Below, in pieces: positions 19,696 to 28,143 of a DNA stretch of 50,580 bases (position 1 is its first letter; each line of letters opens with the position of its first letter). Source of the DNA: Vicinamibacteraceae bacterium (lineage in GTDB: Bacteria > Acidobacteriota > Vicinamibacteria > Marinacidobacterales > Marinacidobacteraceae); contig JAAXGQ010000040.1 of assembly GCA_012271265.1 (NCBI GenBank), forward strand, positions 1 through 50,580, given 5' to 3'. The notes beneath the pieces were generated by a model. The model had not been told where the DNA came from. It saw only the letters and a list, made by a program, of their open reading frames with translations, and did not search any database. Position numbers and translations under genes: made by a program.

Positions 19696-20925
19696 ATGAG
19701 CCGCGAGACCCTGGGCCTGGCCAGGCGACAGAAGCCGGTAGCCGCATCGCCGCGGCGGCGGCCGAGCCGTCCGCCCTTTCGCGGGAGCCGCGGCGCCGAG
19801 GTCGAGGCGGCGGCCCCGGACCGGAGGCTCGCCGGCCTCGAGCACGGCGCCGGCCTGAGCCGGGATTCGGGGAGGAGCCGCCAGGCGGGATTCGCGATTT
19901 CAGCCGCCATCCACCTGTTGCTCGCCGTATTCTTGTTCGGCGGGATCACGGCGTTCCCTCCCCCGGAGCCGGTCGAAGTGGCCGAGGGGCCGGAGGAGGA
20001 GCCGCTGCTCTACACGTTCGCCGCCGAGCCCTTGGAGGAACCCGAACTCCTGGTCGAAGCCGTGCCGGAAGCGCCACTTCCGGAACCGGAGCCCGTCCGC
20101 GCGCCGGAGGCCGCCGAGCCGGTTCCGCCGCGCCCCGCCCTTTCCGCGCCGATCGTGATTCCGGAGGCGCAGATCGCAGTTCCGAACACCGGATTCCAGA
20201 ACGACCTGCCGTTCTCCGACGGAGACAGCGAAGAGTTCTACGTCGACGAGGAGATGGGGGAAGACCCGGAGTCCGAAGCGAGCGCCAGCGAGACGCTGAC
20301 CGAGCCGGAGCCGGAACCCGAGCAGATGCTCGCATCGGTAGAGCCGACGCCTCCGGCCGAGACGCTCTCCGGGGGAGCCCCGCTGCGGTTCGACTCCGAT
20401 GCGTTCCGCCGCGCCATCCAGGATCCGGCCGCGGGCGTCCGGGAGCGGCGCGACGAGCTGGCGATGGAAACCGCCCGCCGGCTTGCCGAGGAGGAGCGGC
20501 GGAAGGAGGGGCGACCCACCGACATCTGGCGGTTCCTGGATGGAAAGCGGTTTCGCAATCCCGAGGGCGGCCTGGTGTCGAACCGGAACAACACCCTCTA
20601 CTACGACGACCGGGGAGCCAACCTGGTCCCCTGGATCGGCCGGCTCATCGCCGAAGTGCGCCGCAATTGGTACATCCCGTACGCGGCGTCCTACCAGGCA
20701 GGGCACGTGGCGATCGCGATCAGCGTGCTCCGGAGCGGCCAGCTCGACTGGCTCCAGGTGGTCATCCCCTCGGGCGTGCCCGGGTTCGACAACGCCGCCG
20801 TCGGGGCGCTGCGTGGAGCGCAACTGCTTCCATTGCCCGACGACTATCCGGGCCGCGACTTCGAGATCATGCTGGTCTTTTGGTACAACGAACAGCCGTA
20901 CGATCTCTTCAACCGTTCCCCGTGA
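19696..20925 (+). CDS. TonB-family protein with long acidic/proline-rich linker
   Basis: The 409-aa protein has a basic N-terminus of about 65 residues, one membrane anchor (FAISAAIHLLLAVFLFGGI, about residues 66-84), then about 180 residues rich in Glu and Pro (PEAPLPEPEPVRAPEAAEP), a charged helix (RRDELAMETARRLAEEERRK) and a C-terminal TonB-like domain (LIAEVRRNWYIPYAASYQAG to FWYNEQPYDLF). It should be anchored in the inner membrane and reach into the periplasm. The 65-residue cytoplasmic N-terminus is longer than in classic TonB. It is translationally coupled to the SpoIID-domain gene; no exbBD is present. Confidence 0.78.
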   Translation: MSRETLGLARRQKPVAASPRRRPSRPPFRGSRGAEVEAAAPDRRLAGLEHGAGLSRDSGRSRQAGFAISAAIHLLLAVFLFGGITAFPPPEPVEVAEGPEEEPLLYTFAAEPLEEPELLVEAVPEAPLPEPEPVRAPEAAEPVPPRPALSAPIVIPEAQIAVPNTGFQNDLPFSDGDSEEFYVDEEMGEDPESEASASETLTEPEPEPEQMLASVEPTPPAETLSGGAPLRFDSDAFRRAIQDPAAGVRERRDELAMETARRLAEEERRKEGRPTDIWRFLDGKRFRNPEGGLVSNRNNTLYYDDRGANLVPWIGRLIAEVRRNWYIPYAASYQAGHVAIAISVLRSGQLDWLQVVIPSGVPGFDNAAVGALRGAQLLPLPDDYPGRDFEIMLVFWYNEQPYDLFNRSP

Positions 20926-23132
20926 GCGTGCGGAGCACCGTCCCGCGCCGGTCACCGTCCGGGCCGATGAGACCAGCCCGCGTCGGGATCGCCGGGATCC
21001 TGACGGTGCTGATCGGGGCCGCGGCCGTGCCCGAAGCGGCTTCCCAGGAGATTCGCGTCGGGCTCGCCGACCCGGCGCCAGCGGCCCGGATCTCGGCATC
21101 GGCCCCTTTCGTGGTCCGGGCCGGAGCCCTGGAGGTCGAAGCGGTCGAGGCGCTGGTGAGTCCCGTGACCAGGCCCGGCCCGTCGGTACTGGCCCTCGGT
21201 TCCTTCACCGACGCGCGGGCGGCGCGGGAGGTGACCCAGGAATTTGCCGATGCCGGTCTCGAGCCGGGGCCGCCCCGGGTTGAGCGCGATCCGGAGACGG
21301 GACGCCACCTCGCGGTCCTTCCCGTCTCGGGCGCGACGCGTACCGAGCTCGCCGGACGGGCCGGCCGGCTGCGGGAGGCCGGGTTTCCGGGAGCCGGCGT
21401 GTTCGATCTGCCCGTCCCCTCGGGGACCGGTCTCGTGGTGCGGCCGCTCGGTGGTTTGGCCGTCCACCTTCCGGAGGTGGAATCGGTTCAAGTGCTCCCG
21501 CCGACCGCCGGCGGATTCCTCGAGTTCGAGGGGCGTCCCTACCGGGGCGACCTGGAGATTCGCCGCGCGCCCGCCGGCGTGATCGTGGTGAATCGGGTCG
21601 AGCTCGAGGATTACCTGCTCGGTGTCCTTCCCCAGGAGTTGCCGCCGGATCTCTTCCCTGAGCTGGAGGCGCTCAAGGCCCAGGCCCTTGCCGCCCGCAC
21701 CTACGCCCTCCGCCCGCGGGAGGCCTGGCTCGCGCGCGGCTACGACCTTTGTGCCGGGCCCGGGTGCCAGGTCTACGGGGGCGCCTCGGCCGAGCATCCG
21801 CTTTCGACCGCGGCTGTCCGGAAGACCGCCGGCGAGACGATCACCTACCAGGGGCAGCTCATCGACGCTCTCTACACTGCCGCCTGCGGCGGATCCACGG
21901 AAAATGCCGAGAACGTCTTCTCAACGCCGACGCCGTACCTCGTGGCACGGACCTGCATCCGCGGTAGCGGCGGTACCCGGATCCGGTCCGGCGCGCCGGC
22001 CGACGAACCGCTCGATGCCGCCGTGGCGCGGACCGCAGCCCCGTTGCCCGACGGGTGGCGCGGAACCGCCCTCGACGATCCCGCCGGGCGCGCCGGCGCC
22101 GGCGCTCTGCTTGGCGCAGTCCTCGCGCATCTTGGCCTTCCGGTGTGCGACATCCCGCGAGGAGGTTCGAACCTCACGGTCGGGGACCTCGCGCTGCTGG
22201 TCGAGGCCGTCCGCTGCCGCGACGGCTGGAGACCCGGGAACGCGTCGGATCGCTCCGAAGGGGACGCCGGGTCAGCCGTCGCCCGGCTGCTTGCCGAAGG
22301 GCTCTTCGATCCCGGCGCCGCCGGTGTGGGGCCCGAGCGTCCCGCGCGGAGGCGGGAAGTCGTCGGGGTGGCGGCAGCACTCCTCCGGCGACAATGGGGT
22401 CTCTTCCGCCGGGGCCTGGTGCGGGAAGCCGGGAGCCGCGGCGTGGTGGTCGAAACCGGGGTCGGCCAGGAAGGGACCGGTGGGTGGCGCCGGGACGGGG
22501 GGGAGCGCCTCCTGCTCGAGGTGGGGGCCGGAGCACGCCTCTTCCGGGAAATCACGCCCGTCCGGATCCCGGGTCGCGAGGATCCCGACCCGGTGGCGTT
22601 CCCCGAGGCGGAGTTGCGGCTTCGACCGGGCGACTTCATCCGCTACCACGAGGTCCCTTCACCGGATCCGGCCGTCCTCCGCGTGGACACCCTGATCCTC
22701 GAGGACCTCGGCGAAGCCCACGACCGCTTCTCGCGCCTGCGGTCGTGGCTTGTCCCGAAGAACAACCAGGATCTTTCGGACGCGGTGGCGCGGGTGCGGC
22801 CGGTCGGCGAGATCACCGCCCTGGAACCCCTCGAGACCGGGCCGTCCGGGCGCGTCGTCCGTCTCCGGATCGTCGGGACCCGGGGTCAGCTGGACCTCCG
22901 CGGGCTCGCGATCCGGCGCACCCTGGGTCTCTCCGAGAACCTGTTCTTTGCCGAGCCGAGGCGGGCGCCTGGCGGCGGGGTCACGGAGTGGTGGTTCTCC
23001 GGGCGGGGGTGGGGCCACGGGCTCGGGCTCTGCCAGGCGGGCGCCTACGGCATGGCGGCGGCCGGCGCCACCTATCGGGAGATCCTTGCCCATTACTACC
23101 CGGGGACGGCGGTTTCCCCCGCGAGTCGGTAG
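20922..23132 (+). CDS. Exported SPOR + SpoIID domain protein
   Basis: The 736-aa product is read from GTG 20922, overlapping the previous stop (GTGA); ATG 20967 is an alternative that gives a cleaner signal peptide (MRPARVGIAGILTVLIGAAA). A SPOR-like region follows (LALGSFTDARAAREVTQEF ... HLAVLPVSG, about residues 85-160). The SpoIID/LytB core comes next (NRVELEDYLLGVLPQELP, KAQALAARTYAL, YTAACGGSTENAENVF) and ends GWGHGLGLCQAGAYGMA. SpoIID proteins cleave peptidoglycan lacking stem peptides, and SPOR domains bind such denuded glycans, so a septal or cell-wall remodelling role is inferred. A poorly conserved insert of about 250 residues splits the SpoIID core. Confidence 0.85.
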   Translation: MSVRSTVPRRSPSGPMRPARVGIAGILTVLIGAAAVPEAASQEIRVGLADPAPAARISASAPFVVRAGALEVEAVEALVSPVTRPGPSVLALGSFTDARAAREVTQEFADAGLEPGPPRVERDPETGRHLAVLPVSGATRTELAGRAGRLREAGFPGAGVFDLPVPSGTGLVVRPLGGLAVHLPEVESVQVLPPTAGGFLEFEGRPYRGDLEIRRAPAGVIVVNRVELEDYLLGVLPQELPPDLFPELEALKAQALAARTYALRPREAWLARGYDLCAGPGCQVYGGASAEHPLSTAAVRKTAGETITYQGQLIDALYTAACGGSTENAENVFSTPTPYLVARTCIRGSGGTRIRSGAPADEPLDAAVARTAAPLPDGWRGTALDDPAGRAGAGALLGAVLAHLGLPVCDIPRGGSNLTVGDLALLVEAVRCRDGWRPGNASDRSEGDAGSAVARLLAEGLFDPGAAGVGPERPARRREVVGVAAALLRRQWGLFRRGLVREAGSRGVVVETGVGQEGTGGWRRDGGERLLLEVGAGARLFREITPVRIPGREDPDPVAFPEAELRLRPGDFIRYHEVPSPDPAVLRVDTLILEDLGEAHDRFSRLRSWLVPKNNQDLSDAVARVRPVGEITALEPLETGPSGRVVRLRIVGTRGQLDLRGLAIRRTLGLSENLFFAEPRRAPGGGVTEWWFSGRGWGHGLGLCQAGAYGMAAAGATYREILAHYYPGTAVSPASR

Positions 23133-23151
23133 CCGCGCCGCCCGGGGATCC

Positions 23152-23262
23152 GTGCCTCGCCGGCGCTCGCCTCTGGCCTTTACGCCGGGGCAACTCCGCG
23201 CGGCCGTCATCCTGCTGGCCGTCCTGCTGCTGATCGCTGTTCTGCGCCGCCTCTCCGGCTGA
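23152..23262 (+). CDS. Possible small single-pass membrane protein, 36 aa
   Basis: A short frame from GTG 23152 fills the gap between the SpoIID-domain gene and miaA. The product has a basic N-terminus (VPRRRSPLAFTPGQLR), one hydrophobic helix (AAVILLAVLLLIAVL) and a basic tail (RRLSG). The basic-hydrophobic-basic pattern and the lack of any other gene in the gap support it, but there is no clear ribosome binding site and no family I recognise. Confidence 0.4.
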   Translation: MPRRRSPLAFTPGQLRAAVILLAVLLLIAVLRRLSG

Positions 23263-23290
23263 ACGCGGCCCGAGGAGAGGACTCCGGCAC

Positions 23291-24268
23291 GTGCCGCGCG
23301 CCGCCACGGCGCCAATCCGCGTGCTGGCGCTGCTGGGCCCCACCGCCTCGGGCAAGTCGGACCTTGCGGTGGCCGTTGCCGCCCGCCTGCCGCAGGCGGT
23401 GGAAATCGTTTCCTGCGACGCGTTTCAGGTCTACCGTGAGCTGGACATCGGGTCGGCCAAGCCTTCGGCGGAACTGCTGGCGGCAGTCCCGCACCATCTC
23501 ATCGATGTCCTGGACCCGGACGATCCCTGCTCGGCCGGCCGCTACGCCGAGATGGCGGCAGCGGCCATCCGCGCGGTGGCCGGGAGGGGGGCGCTGCCGC
23601 TCGTGGTCGGAGGGAGCGGTCTCTACTTCCGGGCGCTGCGCGACGGAATTTTTTCGGGCCCCCGTCCGGACCCGGAGTTGCGGCGGCGGCTCGCGGCCCT
23701 GTATGCCCGCCGTTCCGGCCCCCGCTGGCTGGAGGCGCTGCTTCACCGTCTCGACCCCGAGGCTCACCGGCGCCTTCATCCGAATGACCAGGTGCGGCGA
23801 ATTCGGGCCCTGGAGGTTGCGCTGAGCCGAGGGGAGCCGATCTCCCGGCTGCAGCGGACGCGGCGGCCACCCATCCCCGACGCTCGCTGGGCGGTAGCAG
23901 CCCTGGACCCGCCGCGCCCGGTCCTGGACGGCCGGATCTCTGCTCGCGTGGGCGCGATGTTCGCGGCGGGCCTGGTCGGGGAAGTTCGCCGGCTGGAGAG
24001 CCGATACGCCGCGGCGTGGCCGGGGAGGACGGCGATCGGCTACCGCGAAGTGGTCGAGGCGCTCCGTGGCTGTCCGCCGCCGGAGGAACTCGAGCGTCGC
24101 CTCGTCGAGGCGCGGCATCGCATTGCCGGCGCGACCCGCCGCTATGCCCGAAGGCAGCGAACCTGGTTTCGCCGGGAAGCCGATCTCGCGTGGCATGCGG
24201 GCAGCGCCGCCCAGGCCCGGGTCGAGCGGTCCGTGACCCGGCAGTTCCGGCGCTTCCTGGATCCCTAG
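23291..24268 (+). CDS. miaA: tRNA dimethylallyltransferase
   Basis: The 325-aa protein starts at GTG 23291. The P-loop is LLGPTASGKSDLAV. The substrate and tRNA contact motifs are SCDAFQVYRELDIGSAKP, PHHLIDVLDPDDPCSAGRYA and VGGSGLYFRAL, and the C-terminal basic motif is TRRYARRQRTWFRRE. MiaA adds a dimethylallyl group from DMAPP to A37 of tRNAs reading UNN codons. The next gene starts 13 nt downstream; recG follows that. Confidence 0.95.
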   Translation: MPRAATAPIRVLALLGPTASGKSDLAVAVAARLPQAVEIVSCDAFQVYRELDIGSAKPSAELLAAVPHHLIDVLDPDDPCSAGRYAEMAAAAIRAVAGRGALPLVVGGSGLYFRALRDGIFSGPRPDPELRRRLAALYARRSGPRWLEALLHRLDPEAHRRLHPNDQVRRIRALEVALSRGEPISRLQRTRRPPIPDARWAVAALDPPRPVLDGRISARVGAMFAAGLVGEVRRLESRYAAAWPGRTAIGYREVVEALRGCPPPEELERRLVEARHRIAGATRRYARRQRTWFRREADLAWHAGSAAQARVERSVTRQFRRFLDP

Positions 24269-24281
24269 AATTCCGCCATTC

Positions 24282-24902
24282 GTGCGACCTTCCCGTTTCC
24301 CTGAGCGGCGCCTGCTGGCCGGCGTTGCCGGAGTCCTGCTTCTTGCCGCCCCGCCTGCCCGGTCTTCGGGCCAGCAGGCCCCCCCCGACGAGGCGCTCGC
24401 CTCCGGCTTCCTCAAGCTGGCGGGGCTGACGTCAGGCGAGGACGCGGTCACGCTCTCCGAAGCGGAGGCGAACGCCCTCCTCGCCGCCGAACCGGCGGCG
24501 GGGTGGCTCCTGGCCGAAACCGGTCTGCGAAACGTGCGGGTCCGGTTCTTCTCCGGCCAGGCGCACTTCGTCGGCGCGATGGCTGGGGATCGGATGCTCC
24601 CCGCTCTCGGGCCGCTTCTCGGCGCCGCTCCCGGCGAGGATCACCCGGTGGAACTCACGTTCAGCCTCGCGGGGGCCGATGGAGTCGGACGCGGCGGCAT
24701 CGACCGCGGGTCGCTTGCCGGTCTGGAGCTCCCCCCGGATCTGCTGCGGGAACTGGTTCTCGAAGGGTTGGCTGCGCTCACCAGCGTCCCGGAGGAAGTG
24801 CGATCCGCGATCCGCGCCGGGACGCCGTTCCCGCTCCCCTACCGACTCGAGACGATCGAGGTGCGCCACGGCGAGGTCCGACTCACGCCGCGTGGCCCCT
24901 GA
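24282..24902 (+). CDS. Unknown exported protein, 206 aa
   Basis: The product is read from GTG 24282. It has a signal peptide (RRLLAGVAGVLLLAAPPARS, cleavage near SSGQQA). The mature part is small and hydrophobic-patterned: LSEAEANALLAAEP, then VRVRFFSGQAHFVGAM, LTFSLAGADGVGRGGIDRG and PYRLETIEVRHGEVRLT. The alternating strands and a closing VRHGEVRLT remind me of lipid-binding DUF2993/LmeA-like or AsmA-type modules, but I do not recognise the family. It is located between miaA and recG and overlaps recG by 11 nt. A TAGAAT at 24266-24271 could be a -10 element for it. Confidence 0.7.
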   Translation: MRPSRFPERRLLAGVAGVLLLAAPPARSSGQQAPPDEALASGFLKLAGLTSGEDAVTLSEAEANALLAAEPAAGWLLAETGLRNVRVRFFSGQAHFVGAMAGDRMLPALGPLLGAAPGEDHPVELTFSLAGADGVGRGGIDRGSLAGLELPPDLLRELVLEGLAALTSVPEEVRSAIRAGTPFPLPYRLETIEVRHGEVRLTPRGP

Positions 24903-27069
24903 ACAGGCCGGGGCCGACGTTGACGTCCGCTTCGTCCGGGGGGTTGGGGACTCGCGCGGCGCCATCCTGAACAAGGCCGGGATCTTCACGGTCGCCGACC
25001 TGCTCCTGCGCCTTCCCTTCCGCTACGAGGACCGCCAGGCGACGAATCCGTCGCAGCCCAGCGGCCTCGTGGACGGGCAGGTTGCCGCCGCCGAGGTGCT
25101 GGTCGGGTCCGTCCACGTGCGGCCGACCCGGCGGAAGGGCTTTCGCCTCGTCGAGCTGAGTGGGTGGAGCGGCGGCGTCCCGGTGCGCGCCGTGTGGTTC
25201 AACCAGGCCTGGTTGGGCCAGCGTCTCCGGCCGAGGCAGCGGCTGGTCCTCTACGGGAAGGTCGAACGCGCGTGGGCAGGCGCACCACCCCGGTTCGTCA
25301 ACCCCAAGTGGGAGGAGGTGGGTGGCGCCGAGCCCCCGTTGTCGGACGGGGGGAAGGCGCCGCCGAAGAGCGGAGCGAGCCGCGACGAGGCCCGCTTCGG
25401 GCGCATCGTCCCCATCTACGAGCGGATAGGAAGGGTCACGCCCCGCCGGTTGCGGCAGAGCATTCACTGGGTCCTCCGCAAGAAGAAGGAACTCGTCGGT
25501 CCCGGACACCTGCCCCGGGAGGTGGTCCGGCGGCTGCGGCTGATTTCGTGGCAGGAAGCGCTCCACGCGGTGCACTTCCCGAGAGAGGGCGCCCGCCTGG
25601 CCGAGTTCGAGGCCCAGCGATCCCCAGGTCACCGCCGCCTGATCTTCGAGGAGTTCTTTCTTTATTCGCTTGCCTTTCGCCTGTTCCGTGAACAGGTCCG
25701 AAAGGAGCGCGGGCGCGGCCGCGCCTTCCGCGTGGACGACGCGATGCGCACCTTGGCGATGCGGGTCCTTCCCTTCAGCCTGACGAAGTCGCAGCGCAAG
25801 GCCATGGGCGAAATCGCCGGCGATCTTCAGTCGGAGCGTCCGATGCGGCGCCTGCTGCAGGGCGATGTCGGCTCCGGCAAGACGATCATCGCCGTCCTCG
25901 CGGCGCTCATCGTTGCCGAAAACGGCGCTCAGATCGCGCTCATGGCGCCGACATCCGTGCTGGCGGAGCAGCATTTTTCCTCGGTGCGACGCCTGCTCGA
26001 GCCCCATGGGATCCGGACGGCGCTTCTCACCGCGCGCCTCCGGGCCCGCGAACGGCGCGAAACGCTGGCCGCGGTGGAGAGCGGCTGGGCCCAACTGGTT
26101 GTCGGCACCCACTCCGTAATCCAGAAGGGCGCCGCTTTCCACGACCTCGGCCTCGCCATCGTGGACGAACAGCATCGCTTCGGAGTCGGGCAGCGGGGCC
26201 TTCTCGTCGACCAGGGGCGCGCCGCGGACCTCCTGGTGATGACCGCCACCCCGATCCCCCGCACGCTTCAGATGGCGGTTGCGGGCGATCTGGATCTGTC
26301 CGAGATCACCGAACTGCCTCCGGGCAGGCAGCCGGTGACGACCCGCGTCCGGCGCCTTCAGGACGCCGAGGAGGCGTATCGGTTGGTGCGCGCCGAGGCC
26401 GCGCGCGGACGCCAGACGTTCTACGTGTGCCCCACGATCGAGGAGTCCGACGCCATGCCCGGCGTCGGGGTGGAGGCGCGGAGCCGGGAGCTCGCCGAGG
26501 GACCCTTCCGCGGCCTGCGGGTCGGACTCGTTCACGGGAGGGTGCCGGCGGCGCCCCGGGAAGCGGTCATGCGCGATTTCGCCAGGGGACGGCTCGATGT
26601 TCTCGTGGCGACGACCGTCATCGAGGTGGGCGTGGATGTCCCGAACGCGACCGTGATCGTGATCGAACACGCGGAACGGTTCGGGCTGGCCCAACTCCAC
26701 CAGCTTCGCGGCCGGGTGGGGCGCGGCGCCGACCCGGCAACCGCGATCCTGCTCGTCGGAGACGAGCTGGGGGGCAACGCCCGGCGTCGGCTGGCGATCC
26801 TGGAGGCGAGCACCGACGGCTTCCGCATCGCCGAGGAGGACCTCGAGATCCGGGGTCACGGCGAGATTCTGGGAACCCGGCAATCGGGGCGCCCGCTGTT
26901 CCGGGTGGGCGAATTGCCCCGCGACGGAGACATCTTTCGGGCCGCCCGGATCGAGGCGAAGCGCTTTTTCGACTCACCCGAAGCGCGGGGGCCCGATGGC
27001 GGGCGGATCCTGGACCACGTGCGAGGGGCGTGGGGAGAGCAGTTTGGCCTCAGCGGGACCGCCGGGTAG
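24892..27069 (+). CDS. recG: ATP-dependent DNA helicase RecG
   Basis: The 725-aa product is read from GTG 24892; the open frame continues upstream only as a shadow of the previous gene. N-terminal wedge/OB domain: VRGVGDSRGAILNKAGIFTV and LLLRLPFRYEDR. Helicase core: Walker A LLQGDVGSGKTIIAV, motif II VDEQHRFGVGQR, motif III MTATPIPRTLQ, motif V ATTVIEVGVDVPNA and motif VI QLHQLRGRVGRG. RecG remodels stalled replication forks and Holliday junctions. About 30 residues at 135-165 (VGGAEPPLSDGGKAPPKSGAS) look like a lineage-specific linker. The 3' end overlaps the convergent gene by 20 nt. Confidence 0.95.
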   Translation: MAPEQAGADVDVRFVRGVGDSRGAILNKAGIFTVADLLLRLPFRYEDRQATNPSQPSGLVDGQVAAAEVLVGSVHVRPTRRKGFRLVELSGWSGGVPVRAVWFNQAWLGQRLRPRQRLVLYGKVERAWAGAPPRFVNPKWEEVGGAEPPLSDGGKAPPKSGASRDEARFGRIVPIYERIGRVTPRRLRQSIHWVLRKKKELVGPGHLPREVVRRLRLISWQEALHAVHFPREGARLAEFEAQRSPGHRRLIFEEFFLYSLAFRLFREQVRKERGRGRAFRVDDAMRTLAMRVLPFSLTKSQRKAMGEIAGDLQSERPMRRLLQGDVGSGKTIIAVLAALIVAENGAQIALMAPTSVLAEQHFSSVRRLLEPHGIRTALLTARLRARERRETLAAVESGWAQLVVGTHSVIQKGAAFHDLGLAIVDEQHRFGVGQRGLLVDQGRAADLLVMTATPIPRTLQMAVAGDLDLSEITELPPGRQPVTTRVRRLQDAEEAYRLVRAEAARGRQTFYVCPTIEESDAMPGVGVEARSRELAEGPFRGLRVGLVHGRVPAAPREAVMRDFARGRLDVLVATTVIEVGVDVPNATVIVIEHAERFGLAQLHQLRGRVGRGADPATAILLVGDELGGNARRRLAILEASTDGFRIAEEDLEIRGHGEILGTRQSGRPLFRVGELPRDGDIFRAARIEAKRFFDSPEARGPDGGRILDHVRGAWGEQFGLSGTAG

Positions 27070-28099
27070 GAGGCTCGAAGCGTTCCGTCCCAGGCGGCGC
27101 CTGGAGGCGGACGCTTGCCCGGGCCGCCTCCCGGGTCAGGAACGCGGCGAACTCCGCCGGCCCACCCGGGTTCCATTCCCGCACGGTTGCCGAAAGGGCC
27201 ATCGGGTGCTTGCCTTCCCGGCGTCCGAGCACGCAGCCCGGGCGATACGTGCGGAGGGCGTCGCCGAACACGCTGAAGCGCCGACCCACGCGCTCGGTCA
27301 GCACGTAGGTCATCGGGCCGGTGATGACGGCGACGTGGGCGAGGCCCGCCGTGCGGTACGCCAGATCGTCCACATCCACGGTGGCCGCTTCCGGGCACGT
27401 CTCTCCGGCGGAGAGCCCCACCGCGAAGATCGGACGGGTGCGCCGAGGTTCGCTGATCAGTTCGATGAGACCGCGCACGGCGTCGTGGTCACGCACGATC
27501 CAGGGTTTGGGACACACACGCCAGCCGTAGTCCACGAGTCCGGGCGACCGGGCGAGGCTCCGAACGATGCCCGGCACCCAGACGGTCCGCACTTCCTCGG
27601 CGGACCGCATACGCAGGGTGCGCAGCCCGGTGTGGACCCGGCAGCCTCCCGGAGAGCGGATGAGGGTGACCTCGGTCCGGTATTCCGCGCCCGCGGAGTC
27701 CCCTCCCATCTCCAGCGAAAGCCCGAAGCTGCGTCCGGAGGGACTGCTCTGCTCGCGCGTCCGAAGAACCGTCCCCTTGCGCTCGAGGTGGCCGCTCCTC
27801 GGGGCCGCGTCGTCCGGAGGGCCGAGGACCGGGGCGAAGTTCTCCGGCAGGGGACCGAGTCGGTGCGCGAGCCAGGCGAGGATGCGACGGCGGGCGCGGG
27901 GGAACTCGCTCCTGGCGCCGTCGCGGGGCACCCTGGCCGCTACGCACGCGACGAGACCCGGGCGGGAGTCGGGGTGGGAGACGCGGCGGCGTCCGGGAGG
28001 CGCAAGTCGGTCGGGCCGAAAGGCGCGGCGGGGCCGCAGCGGGGGAACGGGAAAGCGCCGCGCCGGGGCGGTACGAGGTCGGGGGAACGGGAAGGGCAT
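27050..28099 (-). CDS. Unrecognised 349-aa protein, convergent with recG
   Basis: It starts at ATG 28099 with AGGAG five nt upstream, so the start is well supported. The first about 65 residues are Arg/Pro-rich and low complexity (PRPRTAPARRFPVPPLRPRR). The rest looks globular: EVTLIRSPGGCRVHTGLRT, VPGIVRSLARSPGLVDYGW, RRTRPIFAVGLSA, VDVDDLAYRTAGLAHVAVIT, LTERVGRRFSVFGDALRTYR. I have a vague memory of similar VDVD...GLAHVAV...FSVF.GAVRTY.PG segments in large uncharacterised bacterial proteins, but cannot name a family. There are no membrane segments. It is isolated on its strand between recG and rsmD, both on the opposite strand, as an inserted cargo gene might be. Confidence 0.7.
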   Translation of the reverse strand: MPFPFPRPRTAPARRFPVPPLRPRRAFRPDRLAPPGRRRVSHPDSRPGLVACVAARVPRDGARSEFPRARRRILAWLAHRLGPLPENFAPVLGPPDDAAPRSGHLERKGTVLRTREQSSPSGRSFGLSLEMGGDSAGAEYRTEVTLIRSPGGCRVHTGLRTLRMRSAEEVRTVWVPGIVRSLARSPGLVDYGWRVCPKPWIVRDHDAVRGLIELISEPRRTRPIFAVGLSAGETCPEAATVDVDDLAYRTAGLAHVAVITGPMTYVLTERVGRRFSVFGDALRTYRPGCVLGRREGKHPMALSATVREWNPGGPAEFAAFLTREAARASVRLQAPPGTERFEPPTRRSR

Positions 28100-28143
28100 C
28101 GGGACTCCTGGAGAGGGAAGAAGAAGGGTTGGCTGTCCTCCGG

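Noticed and set aside
24679-24891. Upstream extension of recG to 24679
   Set aside because: That stretch is the shadow of the exported protein gene; the RecG N-terminus begins after GTG 24892.
24883-26883. 666-aa minus-strand open frame opposite recG
   Set aside because: Shadow of recG; no motifs, and recG is unambiguous.
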